Source: Lachnospiraceae bacterium (lineage in GTDB: Bacteria; Bacillota; Clostridia; Lachnospirales; Lachnospiraceae). From it: a stretch of 23,511 nt of DNA. Within the stretch, counting starts at the first letter, position 1, and every line of letters begins with the position of its first letter. Shown one piece after another: positions 16,715 to 23,511 of the stretch. Under the pieces are notes generated by a model, which was not told the DNA's origin, searched no databases, and was given only the letters and a program-made list of their open reading frames with translations. A program made the position numbers and the translations under genes. Location: positions 1-23,511 of the forward strand of contig CAAGSD010000116.1 of the NCBI GenBank assembly GCA_900772845.1, read 5' to 3'.

Positions 16715-16744
16715 ACTATATCATCCGGATACGCTGTACGTCAA
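16715..16744 (-). promoter_or_regulatory. Probable sigma-A promoter for the CBS transporter gene
   Basis: On the minus strand TTGACG (16739-16744), an 18-nt spacer and TATAGT (16715-16720) are each 5 of 6 to consensus. The -35 box lies just past the mazF stop, so the transporter can be expressed independently of the rex-to-mazF genes. Confidence 0.6.
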
Positions 16745-16745
16745 G

Positions 16746-17087
16746 CTATGTATCCAGTTCCAGGCTTACTTTCAATGCCTTGTTCACTCTCCGCATAATA
16801 TCTCCGTCCAGATGGCACACCTTATCCTTTAATCTTTTCTTATCAATCGTACGAAGTTGTTCCAACAGTACGACAGAGTCTTTATCCATATCATACAGGC
16901 GGGCATTCAGTTCAATATGCGTAGGCAGCTTCGCCTTATTCATCTTTGAGGTGATCGCAGCACAGATGACCGTCGGACTATGCTTATTCCCCACATCGTT
17001 CTGGATGATGAGTACCGGTCGGATACCGCCCTGTTCCGAACCGATGACCGGCCTTAAATCTGCGTAATAGACATCTCCTCTTCTCAT
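16746..17087 (-). CDS. mazF: MazF/EndoA-type mRNA interferase toxin
   Basis: The 113-residue protein closely follows B. subtilis EndoA/MazF through its whole length: RRGDVYYADLRPVIGSEQGG, RPVLIIQNDVGN, SPTVICAAITS, KLPTHIEL and LLEQLRTIDKKRL. The expected catalytic residues Arg23 and Thr46 are present, so it looks active. MazF cleaves single-stranded mRNA at short motifs; the B. subtilis enzyme prefers UACAU, and whether this one does is unknown. Its ribosome-binding site is AAGGAG, 5 nt before the ATG. In B. subtilis the antitoxin gene sits between alr and mazF, but here only 73 nt separate alr and mazF and no complete antitoxin gene fits. It is probably co-transcribed with alr. Confidence 0.95.
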   Translation of the reverse strand: MRRGDVYYADLRPVIGSEQGGIRPVLIIQNDVGNKHSPTVICAAITSKMNKAKLPTHIELNARLYDMDKDSVVLLEQLRTIDKKRLKDKVCHLDGDIMRRVNKALKVSLELDT

Positions 17088-17160
17088 TTCTACTCCTTCA
17101 TCAGCGTTTTAACATAAGTATTGCCGATTCTTCCGGAGTTATACGAACACTCTTGATCCG

Positions 17161-18360
17161 TCAGAAATTTTCAAAATAATCTTTTACTTCCGTGATCTCA
17201 CCATGTCTTCTGTAGACTCTGGGGATCCGTTTTCCCAGTGTGCAGACAAACTCATAATTAAATCTGCCGGAAAGTTCTCCCAGTTCTTCCGCCGTGATCT
17301 GCTCTGCACCGTCTGCGCCGAGCAGTGTCACTTTGTCACCCTCCATGACTCCCGGGATTCCCGAAATATCCACCATAAACTGATCCATGCAGACTCTTCC
17401 CAGGATTGGTGCTTTTTTCCCGTGGATCAGCACATAGCCTTTCCCCGACAGACTTCTGGGATAACCGTCTCCGTAGCCAACAGGGATGGTGGCCACTCTG
17501 GTATCCTTTGTCGCAGTAAACAGTCCGCCATAGCTGACACTCTGTCCTGCGTGGATCGTCTTGCAGTAAACGATATGGCTGTAGAGAGACATTGCTGCCC
17601 GCAGAGGCACGATCTCCCTGCCGACCTCCTCTGACGGATACAGTCCATAGGTCGTGATACCGGCCCTGACCATGTCCATGTTGGCCTGGGGCATTTCCAG
17701 AATTGCCGCACTATTGGAGCAATGCTTTACCGGAATTTCCAGTCCAAGTTCCGACTGTATCCTATCAATAAAATTCTGAAACAGTTCCAGCTGATGGTAA
17801 GCAGAAGTCTTATCCGCTTCATCCGATTTCGCAAAATGAGTGAAGATACCTTCTACTTCCAGTCCGGGATGTTCCATGACAAATTTTACGAAATCCATTC
17901 CTTCGTCATCCGGGGTGATACCGATCCTTCCCATACCGGTGTCCACTTTGATATGTACTTTGGCTTTCTTGCCTGCATTTGCAGCGGCTTCTGCCAATTC
18001 TTCCACGGTATCCCTGCGATACACCGCCGGACGGATTTCCTCCCGGATCATTTCCTCATAGCAATAAGGAAATGTATAGCCCAGAATCAGGATCGGTTTC
18101 TTTATTCCCGCTTCTCTGAGAACATGTGCCTCCTCGTAAGTTGCCGCCGCATAGCCAAACATAAAATCTATCTCTTCCAGCATGTTTGCAATGGGAACAC
18201 CGCCGTGCCCATAGCCGTCCGTTTTGATGACCGCCAGGATTTTTGTCTCCGGTGCAATATTTTCCTTCATATGAAGCACATTCTCCCAGATGGCATCCAG
18301 ATCAATTTCTGCCCATACTCTCTGATAGGAATTTATCTTTTCCTGTAATTTACTTGTCAT
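17161..18360 (-). CDS. alr: Alanine racemase
   Basis: The 399-residue PLP enzyme interconverts L- and D-alanine and supplies D-Ala for peptidoglycan. The PLP-binding lysine is Lys46 in AVIKTDGYGHG (43-53), and the second catalytic base is Tyr277 in SVSYGG. Other signatures are KVDTGMGRIG (138-147), HCSNSAAI (213-220), VRAGITTYGLYP, VGYGDGYPR and GRVCMDQFMVDI (321-332). The length is close to the family's 370-390. The start overlaps the nnr stop in an ATGA arrangement, so the two are translationally coupled. The last 15 residues extend a little beyond the usual end. Confidence 0.97.
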   Translation of the reverse strand: MTSKLQEKINSYQRVWAEIDLDAIWENVLHMKENIAPETKILAVIKTDGYGHGGVPIANMLEEIDFMFGYAAATYEEAHVLREAGIKKPILILGYTFPYCYEEMIREEIRPAVYRRDTVEELAEAAANAGKKAKVHIKVDTGMGRIGITPDDEGMDFVKFVMEHPGLEVEGIFTHFAKSDEADKTSAYHQLELFQNFIDRIQSELGLEIPVKHCSNSAAILEMPQANMDMVRAGITTYGLYPSEEVGREIVPLRAAMSLYSHIVYCKTIHAGQSVSYGGLFTATKDTRVATIPVGYGDGYPRSLSGKGYVLIHGKKAPILGRVCMDQFMVDISGIPGVMEGDKVTLLGADGAEQITAEELGELSGRFNYEFVCTLGKRIPRVYRRHGEITEVKDYFENF

Positions 18361-19871
18361 TTCTTCACACTTTCTTTCTCATCAAAATCTTTCATCAGGC
18401 AATCTGCAATATCTCCCGCCATCACTCCGTACTCCGTATACAGTTTTGCCGCCAGATCACCTGCTCTGCCATGGAGATATACGCCGTTTACTGCCGCAGT
18501 CAATGCTTCCATTCCCTGGGCCAAAAGCCCCAGTATCACACCTGCCAGGACATCGCCGCTGCCCGCTGTAGCCATTCCGTTGTTGCCTGTGGTATTCAGA
18601 TAATATTCTCCCTGTTCTTTACATACAACCGTTCTGGCATCCTTGGCTACTGCCACACCGTGAAAACGTTCTGCCAGTACTCTGGTGCAGGCCGGAAGTG
18701 CCTGCTTGCATTCCGGAATCGAATGTTCAAGCAGCCTTGAGAGTTCTCCTACATGTGGGGTCAGGATAATGACTCTGCCCTCTGCTCCCTGGGTACGCAG
18801 TTCTTCCGCCAGTGGCTTACCGTTTTTCTCTGCCAGAAGATTCAGTGCATCCGCATCCAGCACCAGTGGCTTTCTGCTTTTTCGTACCACTTTTTTCAGG
18901 CATTCCAATGCCTGTTCCTCTTTGCCGATGCCGGGGCCGATAGCTATGACATCCGCCCATTCCAGGCTCTCGGACAGCTGTCTCCAGGATCCGTACAAAG
19001 CTTCAGGGATTCCCTGCTGGAGGATCTGCCGGTTTTCCTCAGCCGTAATGACTTTTACCATACCGGCTCCGGTACGATACGCCGCTCTTGCCGCCAGAAT
19101 AGCAGCACCTGCCATGCCGTTGCTTCCGGCGACCAACAGGGCTTTGCCGAAGGTTCCCTTGTTGCCGGAAGTGATTCTGTCAGGCAGATGCCTCTCATTG
19201 CCTTCATAGGTATACATCTCAGGACTCTGACCACAAAAGCTTTCCGGTCCGATTCCCACATTGGCGATCCGCACCTCTCCGGTATAGTCAGCCCCCGGAT
19301 ACATTACCAGACCTCTCTTGCAGAAACCAAAGGTAATCGTCGCATCCGCATGAAAAGCACAGCCCAGCACCCTGCCGGTATCCGAACAGATACCGCTGGG
19401 AACATCCAGCGCCACTTTAAACCCTTTCCCGGCATTCATCTCTTCCACAGCATCCTGATAGATGCCTTCCACCGGACGGCTTAACCCAACACCGAAAAGG
19501 GCATCTACGATTACATTATATTCATCCGTCTGCGTATTACTGTCTGTCTTCACCGGAAAATGTTGCAGGGTCTGCCATTGTCCCTTCCATTGCTCCGTGC
19601 TCTTCGCCGGGTCTCCCACCAGTCTCACTGCAACGGTATAACCATCCGCCGCAAGCAGTCTTGCCAGTGCCAGACCGTCTCCACCATTATTTCCCATACC
19701 AGCAAAAATGAGCACTTTCGTCCGTTCTTTCACGGCATCAAAGCGCTCCTTCAATAAATCCTCCGCAGCCAGAGCCGCTCTTTCCATCAGAACCGGCCCT
19801 GGGATGCCGAGGTACTCTATGGTATTTTTATCATATTGCTTCATTTCCTGTGCAGTTACCAGATATCTCAT
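18357..19871 (-). CDS. nnr: Bifunctional NAD(P)HX epimerase/ADP-dependent dehydratase
   Basis: The 504-residue fusion repairs NADHX and NADPHX, the hydrated forms of reduced cofactors. The N-terminal epimerase half (about 1-215, YjeF_N) has the FAGMGNNGGDGLALARLL loop (57-73) and DALFGVGLSRPVEG. The C-terminal ribokinase-like half (about 220-500, YjeF_C) has KALLVAGSNGMAGAAILAA, AIGPGIGK, LTPHVGELSRLL and the nucleotide-binding NNGMATAGSGDVLAGVILGL. Both halves look intact. It lies 1 nt after the coiled-coil gene and overlaps alr by 4 nt. Rex at the head of this run senses NADH/NAD+, so a cofactor-repair enzyme in the same unit is a sensible neighbour, though regulation by Rex is not shown. 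Confidence 0.95.
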   Translation of the reverse strand: MRYLVTAQEMKQYDKNTIEYLGIPGPVLMERAALAAEDLLKERFDAVKERTKVLIFAGMGNNGGDGLALARLLAADGYTVAVRLVGDPAKSTEQWKGQWQTLQHFPVKTDSNTQTDEYNVIVDALFGVGLSRPVEGIYQDAVEEMNAGKGFKVALDVPSGICSDTGRVLGCAFHADATITFGFCKRGLVMYPGADYTGEVRIANVGIGPESFCGQSPEMYTYEGNERHLPDRITSGNKGTFGKALLVAGSNGMAGAAILAARAAYRTGAGMVKVITAEENRQILQQGIPEALYGSWRQLSESLEWADVIAIGPGIGKEEQALECLKKVVRKSRKPLVLDADALNLLAEKNGKPLAEELRTQGAEGRVIILTPHVGELSRLLEHSIPECKQALPACTRVLAERFHGVAVAKDARTVVCKEQGEYYLNTTGNNGMATAGSGDVLAGVILGLLAQGMEALTAAVNGVYLHGRAGDLAAKLYTEYGVMAGDIADCLMKDFDEKESVKK

Positions 19872-19872
19872 A

Positions 19873-20511
19873 CTATTTTTGCTCCGGATTATATTTCATG
19901 TCAAACAGATTGACCACCTCTGCACCAAAAATATCATGCATATAGTTATAGATCTCCTGATTCTGCTGTTCCATCTGTTGTTTCTCGATCAGACGTTTTT
20001 TCAGTTCAATACGGATTGCATTGACCCACTCTGCAGTCTCTTTGATCTGTTTGTCATTATCCTTCATAATATCATAGCAGCACTCCATAGTAAACATCAT
20101 AAGCTGAAGATTTAATCTTTCGATTTCTCTCGGAATGTCTTTTAACTCATCCTCATAGGCTTCCAGCTTCTCATTGCATTCCTCGATCAGGCGCTTATGA
20201 TCCTCGATCTGCTTGTTCAGTCTGCTGTTTTCGCCCTGCTGGTCTGCCTCATCCACCATGGGTACGATCTCTTTCATCAGCTTCTTTTTCAGATTCCGGA
20301 TATCCTTTGACTCAGTATTTAACTTTCCCTGCCGCTTCAGCAGCTGATTCAGAGCATCTTCCGTTTCTTTTAACGGAACAGAACCGGTCTTGTTTAATAA
20401 CCGGTACCATTTATTATCCAGAGTGAGTACGGGCAGATGCTTTCCCGTCAAAGCATTTTTGAAAGCCTCCTGTCGATCCTGTGCATTCTCATCCGTACCG
20501 CCGTTGCCCAT
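19873..20511 (-). CDS. Conserved-looking coiled-coil protein of unknown function
   Basis: The 212-residue soluble protein has no recognised domain. A short N-terminal part contains KHLPVLTLDNKWYRLL (24-39), followed by GSVPLKETEDALNQLLKRQGK. From about residue 55 to 190 it is almost all charged helix with heptad character (LNKQIEDHKRLIEECNEKLEAYEDELKDIP, then EIERLNLQL and a second coil at about 150-185). A short C-terminal segment, IFGAEVVNLFDMKYNPEQK, closes it. There is no signal peptide or membrane segment. It is preceded by AAGGGAG and sits 1 nt before nnr, so it is translated with the cofactor-repair and alr genes. I do not recognise a function. Confidence 0.75.
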   Translation of the reverse strand: MGNGGTDENAQDRQEAFKNALTGKHLPVLTLDNKWYRLLNKTGSVPLKETEDALNQLLKRQGKLNTESKDIRNLKKKLMKEIVPMVDEADQQGENSRLNKQIEDHKRLIEECNEKLEAYEDELKDIPREIERLNLQLMMFTMECCYDIMKDNDKQIKETAEWVNAIRIELKKRLIEKQQMEQQNQEIYNYMHDIFGAEVVNLFDMKYNPEQK

Positions 20512-20534
20512 AATATCACTCCCTTTTATGCCTT

Positions 20535-20592
20535 ATTCGCTCGTAAGCTCACGAATTCGTGCTATCGCACTTTTCATCCCGCTTCGCAGGAT
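20535..20592. repeat. Cluster of small stem-loops in the rex-downstream spacer
   Basis: Three short perfect or near-perfect inverted repeats lie one after another: attcg...cgaat around cgtaagctcacg (20535-20556), gtgc-tatc-gcac (20559-20570), and atcccgc-ttc-gcaggat (20576-20592, one G-T pair). A 10-bp palindrome, acgaattcgt (20551-20560), overlaps the first two. None has a U-run. With the larger hairpin at 20604-20663, nearly the whole 150-nt spacer is foldable. It may be a dispersed intergenic element or a structured RNA leader of the coiled-coil gene. Confidence 0.5.
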
Positions 20593-20603
20593 ATTCGTTC
20601 GCT

Positions 20604-20663
20604 AATGAGCCCAGAAAAACAAATGTCTGCTTCGCAGCCGCTTGTTTTTCCCTGAGGCTCATT
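20604..20663 (-). terminator. Large stem-loop directly after rex, probable (partial) terminator
   Basis: The outer stem aatgagcc/ggctcatt (20604-20611 with 20656-20663) encloses a second stem gaaaaacaa/ttgtttttc (20614-20622 with 20642-20650) and an inner ctgc-ttc-gcag (20627-20637). On the minus strand the inner stem is followed by a TTGTTTTT tract, the form of an intrinsic terminator, and the same holds on the plus strand. The stem overlaps the rex stop codon. It may reduce, rather than stop, read-through into the genes below. Confidence 0.55.
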
Positions 20664-21312
20664 ATTTCATATCTGAACTGTAACGGTTAATATTATACGA
20701 AAGTTTCATTAAACTGTCTGACAGATGCACATTCTCCACCTGAATTCCCTCCGGGACATTCAGATCCACATGAGCAAAATTCCAAATAGCCCGGATGCCG
20801 TTAGCCACCAGCTTGTCAGCCACTTCCACAGCACTGGTCTTGGGAATCGTCAGTACGGCGATATCTATGTCATTCTCCCGGATAAAGGTCTCCAGCTTCT
20901 CCATTGGCATGACCTTCACACCGCGGACATCCTTGCCTACCAGTTCCGGATTTGCATCGAACATTCCCTTGAAAATAAAGCCACGACGCTCGAAGTTCAA
21001 ATAATTACCCAGGGCTCTGCCCAGGTTACCGGCTCCGATAATAACGAAATTATGCTGCTTATCCAGCCCTAATATCTTACCGATCTCACGGTACAGATAT
21101 TCTACATTATATCCATAGCCCTGCTGACCGAAACCACCGAAATTATTAAAGTCCTGACGTATCTGGGAAGCGGTCACTTTCATCAATCCCGAAAGCTCCT
21201 GCGAAGAAATGCGCTCCACACCTTCATCCTTAAGTTCCCCCAGATAGCGAAAGTATCTGGGCAGTCTGCCGATCACGGCCTGTGAAATTTCTTTTGCTTC
21301 CAAAACTTCCAC
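20662..21312 (-). CDS. rex: Redox-sensing transcriptional repressor Rex
   Basis: Rex binds operators of fermentation and energy genes when NADH/NAD+ is low and lets go when NADH rises. The 216-residue protein has the N-terminal winged helix with AVIGRLPRYFRYL (12-24) and the recognition part SSQELSGLMKVTASQIRQDFNNFGGFGQQGYGY (36-68). The NADH-binding Rossmann fold follows, with NFVIIGAGNLGRALGNY (88-104), and the C-terminal swapped helix contains LMKLSYNINRYS. All expected elements are present. It is transcribed from a strong promoter shared back to back with the ABC-F gene. Only one Rex half-site-like TTAACA lies in its own promoter, so autoregulation is uncertain. Confidence 0.97.
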   Translation of the reverse strand: MEVLEAKEISQAVIGRLPRYFRYLGELKDEGVERISSQELSGLMKVTASQIRQDFNNFGGFGQQGYGYNVEYLYREIGKILGLDKQHNFVIIGAGNLGRALGNYLNFERRGFIFKGMFDANPELVGKDVRGVKVMPMEKLETFIRENDIDIAVLTIPKTSAVEVADKLVANGIRAIWNFAHVDLNVPEGIQVENVHLSDSLMKLSYNINRYSSDMK

Positions 21313-21327
21313 CTCCGATTTTCCTTA

Positions 21328-21357
21328 AGTATACACCATATGTTAAAAACTTGTCAA
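21328..21357 (-). promoter_or_regulatory. Promoter of rex
   Basis: On the minus strand TTGACA (21352-21357) is a perfect -35, then an 18-nt spacer and TATACT (21328-21333). The spacer contains TTAACA, resembling half of the clostridial Rex operator. The -35 forms one arm of an inverted repeat (21346-21373) whose other arm holds the -35 of the divergent gene. Confidence 0.75.
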
Positions 21358-21361
21358 TGAA

Positions 21362-21390
21362 TTGACAGGTTTTCTTCTTTTCGATAAAAT
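21362..21390 (+). promoter_or_regulatory. Promoter of the ABC-F gene
   Basis: TTGACA (21362-21367) is a perfect -35, followed by a 17-nt spacer and TAAAAT (21385-21390). Its -35 lies 4 nt from the rex -35 on the opposite strand, so the two polymerase sites cannot easily be filled at the same time. A leader of about 80 nt follows. Confidence 0.7.
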
Positions 21391-21405
21391 AAAATTTAAA
21401 AAAGC

Positions 21406-21437
21406 CCGGTCTCCGCAGGCCATTTTGCGGGGGCTGG
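21406..21437 (+). promoter_or_regulatory. GC-rich stem-loop in the ABC-F leader
   Basis: ccggtctccgca (21406-21417) pairs with tgcgggggctgg (21426-21437) in a 12-bp stem with three G-U pairs and an 8-nt loop. No U-run follows, so it is not a simple terminator. It lies in the untranslated leader about 40 nt before the ATG. Some ABC-F genes are controlled by ribosome-dependent attenuation, but I see no leader peptide or anti-terminator here. Confidence 0.45.
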
Positions 21438-21479
21438 CTCTGAAATCATTACATTTAACCTATAAGGATACTTACTACC

Positions 21480-23411
21480 ATGATATTATCTTGTCAGAAT
21501 ATTTCAAAAGCATTTGTGGAAAATCAGGTATTGAAAAATGTCTCTTTCCATATAGAAGATCACGAAAAGGCCGCCATCGTCGGCATCAACGGTGCCGGAA
21601 AAACGACACTGCTGCGTATCATCGTGGGCGAAATGGCTCCCGATGACGGTCAGGTCGTCCTGGCAAAGGACAAGACCTTAGGATACCTGGCTCAGAACAG
21701 CACCGTGGACACTTCTCATACCATTTACGAAGAGCTGCTGTCCGTCAAGGCGGATCTGCTGCGTCTAGAGGAAAAGATCCGGGAATGTGAAAACAGTATG
21801 AAGCATGCCGAAGGGGATGCACTGGAAGATCTTATGAAGCAGTACACCTCTCTCACTCACGCTTTCGAGACTGGTGGCGGTTATATCTACCGCAGTGAGC
21901 TTGTCGGTGTGTTAAAGGGACTGGGCTTTAACGAAGATGAATTTTCCAAGCCCGTTGCTACTCTCTCCGGCGGTCAAAAGACCCGTGTAGCGCTGGGTCG
22001 TCTTCTGCTGCAGAACCCGGACCTGATCATCCTGGACGAGCCGACGAACCATCTGGATATGAATTCCATCGCCTGGCTGGAGACCTATCTGCTCAATTAT
22101 AAAGGAGCTGTTCTCATCGTCTCCCATGACCGGTATTTTTTGGACCGGATTGCCGGAAAAGTCATCGAAATCGATCAGTCCAAGGCGACAACTTTCCTCG
22201 GAAATTACTCCGATTATGCCGTAAAAAAGGAACAGCTGCGCATCGCTGCCTGGAACGCCTACATGAACCAACAGCGTGAGATCAAACATCAGGAAGAAGT
22301 TATCGAAAAATTAAAATCCTTCAACCGTGAAAAGTCTATCAAACGGGCAGAAAGCCGTGAAAAAATGCTGGACAAGATCGAGATTATCGAAAAGCCCTCC
22401 GAGGTACGCACAGATATGAAGCTGACACTGACACCCCGGATCTTAAGCGGCAACGATGTGCTGACTGTGGAGCATCTGGCCAAAAGCTTTGACTCCCACA
22501 AGCTCTTTACGGATGTCAATTTCGAGATCAAACGTGGTGAACATGTGGCAGTCATCGGCGACAACGGCAGCGGAAAAACTACCCTGCTTAAGATTTTGAA
22601 CGGCCTCGTTCCTGCCGATCATGGCACCTTCCGGTTAGGATCCAATGTAGAAATCGGTTATTATGATCAGGAGCATCATGTACTACACAGCGAAAAGACA
22701 TTGTTCGAAGAGATTTCGGATGATTATCCGTACCTGAACAATACCCAGATTCGTAATGTGCTGGCGGCCTTCCTCTTCACCGGGGAAGATGTCTTCAAGC
22801 GCATCAGCGATCTGAGTGGTGGAGAACGTGGTCGTGTATCTCTCGCCAAACTGGTACTCTCCAATGCGAACTTCCTCATCCTGGATGAACCGACGAACCA
22901 TCTGGATATCATGTCAAAGGAAATTCTGGAGGATGCCCTGAACGGTTACGAAGGAACTATATTGTATGTCTCCCACGACCGTTACTTTATCAACCGCACC
23001 GCCCACAGGATCCTGGATCTGACGGAAGGTCAGTTTGTAAATTACGTCGGTAATTATGACTATTATCTGGAAAAGCATGATACGGTGATGGCTGCCACCC
23101 TGGCCAGTGCTGCGCAGAGTGCAGACGCAGATAGCTCTGTTGCTGCTAAGGCTGCAGAATCCGAAGTCAAGCTTGACTGGAAAGCACAAAAGGAAGAACA
23201 GGCCAGACTCCGTAAAAAAGAAAACGACTTGAAAAAATGTGAAGAAAAAATTGCCGAACTGGAAGCCCGCATCTCCGAGATTGACACCGAAATGTCCGAT
23301 CCTGCCATCGGCACCCAGGTATCAAAATTACAGGAGCTTTCCAAAGAACAGGCTGCCTGCCAGGAGCAGCTGGAAAAATTATATGAACAGTGGGAAGAAC
23401 TGGCTGAATAA
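21480..23411 (+). CDS. ydiF: ABC-F ATPase, YdiF-like ribosome-associated factor
   Basis: The 643-residue protein has two ABC domains and no membrane part, typical of ABC-F factors that enter the ribosomal E site and act on stalled or drug-blocked ribosomes. Domain 1 has Walker A GINGAGKTT (35-43), signature LSGGQK (161-166) and Walker B LIILDEPTNHLD (181-192). Domain 2 has GDNGSGKTT (359-367), LSGGERG (444-450) and FLILDEPTNHLD (464-475). Between them lies the charged helical P-site tRNA-interaction linker (about 245-320). The C-terminal part (about 565-643) is a long coiled coil after an Ala/Ser-rich joint. Length, layout and the position beside rex fit B. subtilis YdiF. It could be a housekeeping translation factor or a resistance protein; I favour the first. 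The ribosome-binding sequence AAGGA is 11 nt before the ATG. Confidence 0.92.
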   Translation: MILSCQNISKAFVENQVLKNVSFHIEDHEKAAIVGINGAGKTTLLRIIVGEMAPDDGQVVLAKDKTLGYLAQNSTVDTSHTIYEELLSVKADLLRLEEKIRECENSMKHAEGDALEDLMKQYTSLTHAFETGGGYIYRSELVGVLKGLGFNEDEFSKPVATLSGGQKTRVALGRLLLQNPDLIILDEPTNHLDMNSIAWLETYLLNYKGAVLIVSHDRYFLDRIAGKVIEIDQSKATTFLGNYSDYAVKKEQLRIAAWNAYMNQQREIKHQEEVIEKLKSFNREKSIKRAESREKMLDKIEIIEKPSEVRTDMKLTLTPRILSGNDVLTVEHLAKSFDSHKLFTDVNFEIKRGEHVAVIGDNGSGKTTLLKILNGLVPADHGTFRLGSNVEIGYYDQEHHVLHSEKTLFEEISDDYPYLNNTQIRNVLAAFLFTGEDVFKRISDLSGGERGRVSLAKLVLSNANFLILDEPTNHLDIMSKEILEDALNGYEGTILYVSHDRYFINRTAHRILDLTEGQFVNYVGNYDYYLEKHDTVMAATLASAAQSADADSSVAAKAAESEVKLDWKAQKEEQARLRKKENDLKKCEEKIAELEARISEIDTEMSDPAIGTQVSKLQELSKEQAACQEQLEKLYEQWEELAE

Positions 23412-23432
23412 ATTGAAAGTTACGAGCCATGC

Positions 23433-23496
23433 AAAAATAGAACGGAATACCTCGGTGGGAGCTTGCTCACACAAGAGGTTATTTCGTTCTATTTTT
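23433..23496 (+). terminator. Intrinsic terminator of the ABC-F gene
   Basis: A long stem pairs aaaaatagaacg and the following aata-cctc (23433-23453) with gaggttatttcgttctattttt (23475-23496), with one mismatch and one bulged base. A small inner hairpin with gagc/gctc caps it. It starts 22 nt after the stop and the 3' arm ends in ATTTTTA. The remaining 15 nt of the window hold nothing I can identify. Confidence 0.85.
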
Positions 23497-23511
23497 ATAC
23501 GGCGACAGCCG

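Noticed and set aside
21334..21360. Full Rex operator in the rex promoter
   Set aside because: Only one half-site-like TTAACA is present. The partner half does not match the TTGTTAA-type palindrome, so autoregulation is not claimed.
23424..23436. The repeat word gagccatgcaaaa as proof of a mobile element
   Set aside because: The flanks differ, there are no direct repeats or transposase, and a single 13-base match is expected by chance in a window of this size.

Overview
The window looks like chromosomal core DNA from a Gram-positive anaerobe of the Clostridia, most likely Lachnospiraceae (the Blautia/Dorea/Roseburia type). This rests on protein style and gene neighbourhoods: rex beside a YdiF-like ABC-F gene, tepA upstream of ftsK/spoIIIE, alr upstream of mazF, and fhs-folD near nfnAB. 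It is an inference, and I cannot fix the genus. There is no phage, transposon, CRISPR array, rRNA or tRNA. Every gene is on the minus strand except the last, an ABC-F gene at the right end.

Left part, read in the direction of transcription (right to left). tepA (ClpP-like) is followed by ftsK, which has its own good promoter at the tepA 3' end. Then come fhs and folD (one-carbon/tetrahydrofolate pathway), a membrane-anchored zinc-ribbon/TPR/CHB_HEX-repeat protein of unknown role, and nfnA-nfnB (ferredoxin/NADH/NADP transhydrogenase). A second zinc-ribbon membrane protein, rlmH (23S rRNA methyltransferase) and the 5' end of nth (endonuclease III) finish the run. Gaps from fhs to nth are 50 nt or less or genes overlap, and no internal terminator is visible, so this could be one long transcript. 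fhs, folD and nfnAB together join formyl/methylene-THF chemistry to NADPH supply.

Middle part. yebC, a GT2 polyprenyl-phosphate glycosyltransferase and a polytopic GT-C-like membrane protein form one unit, with a promoter before yebC and a clear intrinsic terminator at 11879-11919. The glycosyltransferase pair probably modifies a cell-envelope polymer. Upstream lies a CNNM/CorC-type CBS transporter with its own promoter.

Right part. rex (redox-sensing repressor), a coiled-coil protein of unknown function, bifunctional nnr (NAD(P)HX repair), alr (alanine racemase) and mazF (endoribonuclease toxin, no intact mazE) run leftwards. A hairpin-rich 150-nt spacer separates rex from the rest. rex and the ABC-F gene are divergent, and their -35 boxes form the two arms of one inverted repeat. 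The ABC-F gene has a structured leader and ends at a strong terminator.

I found no convincing new multi-gene system. The items most worth following up are the hairpin-dense spacer after rex, the uncharacterised membrane protein inside the folate/Nfn operon, mazF without an intact antitoxin gene, and the shared -35 palindrome of the rex/ABC-F promoters.
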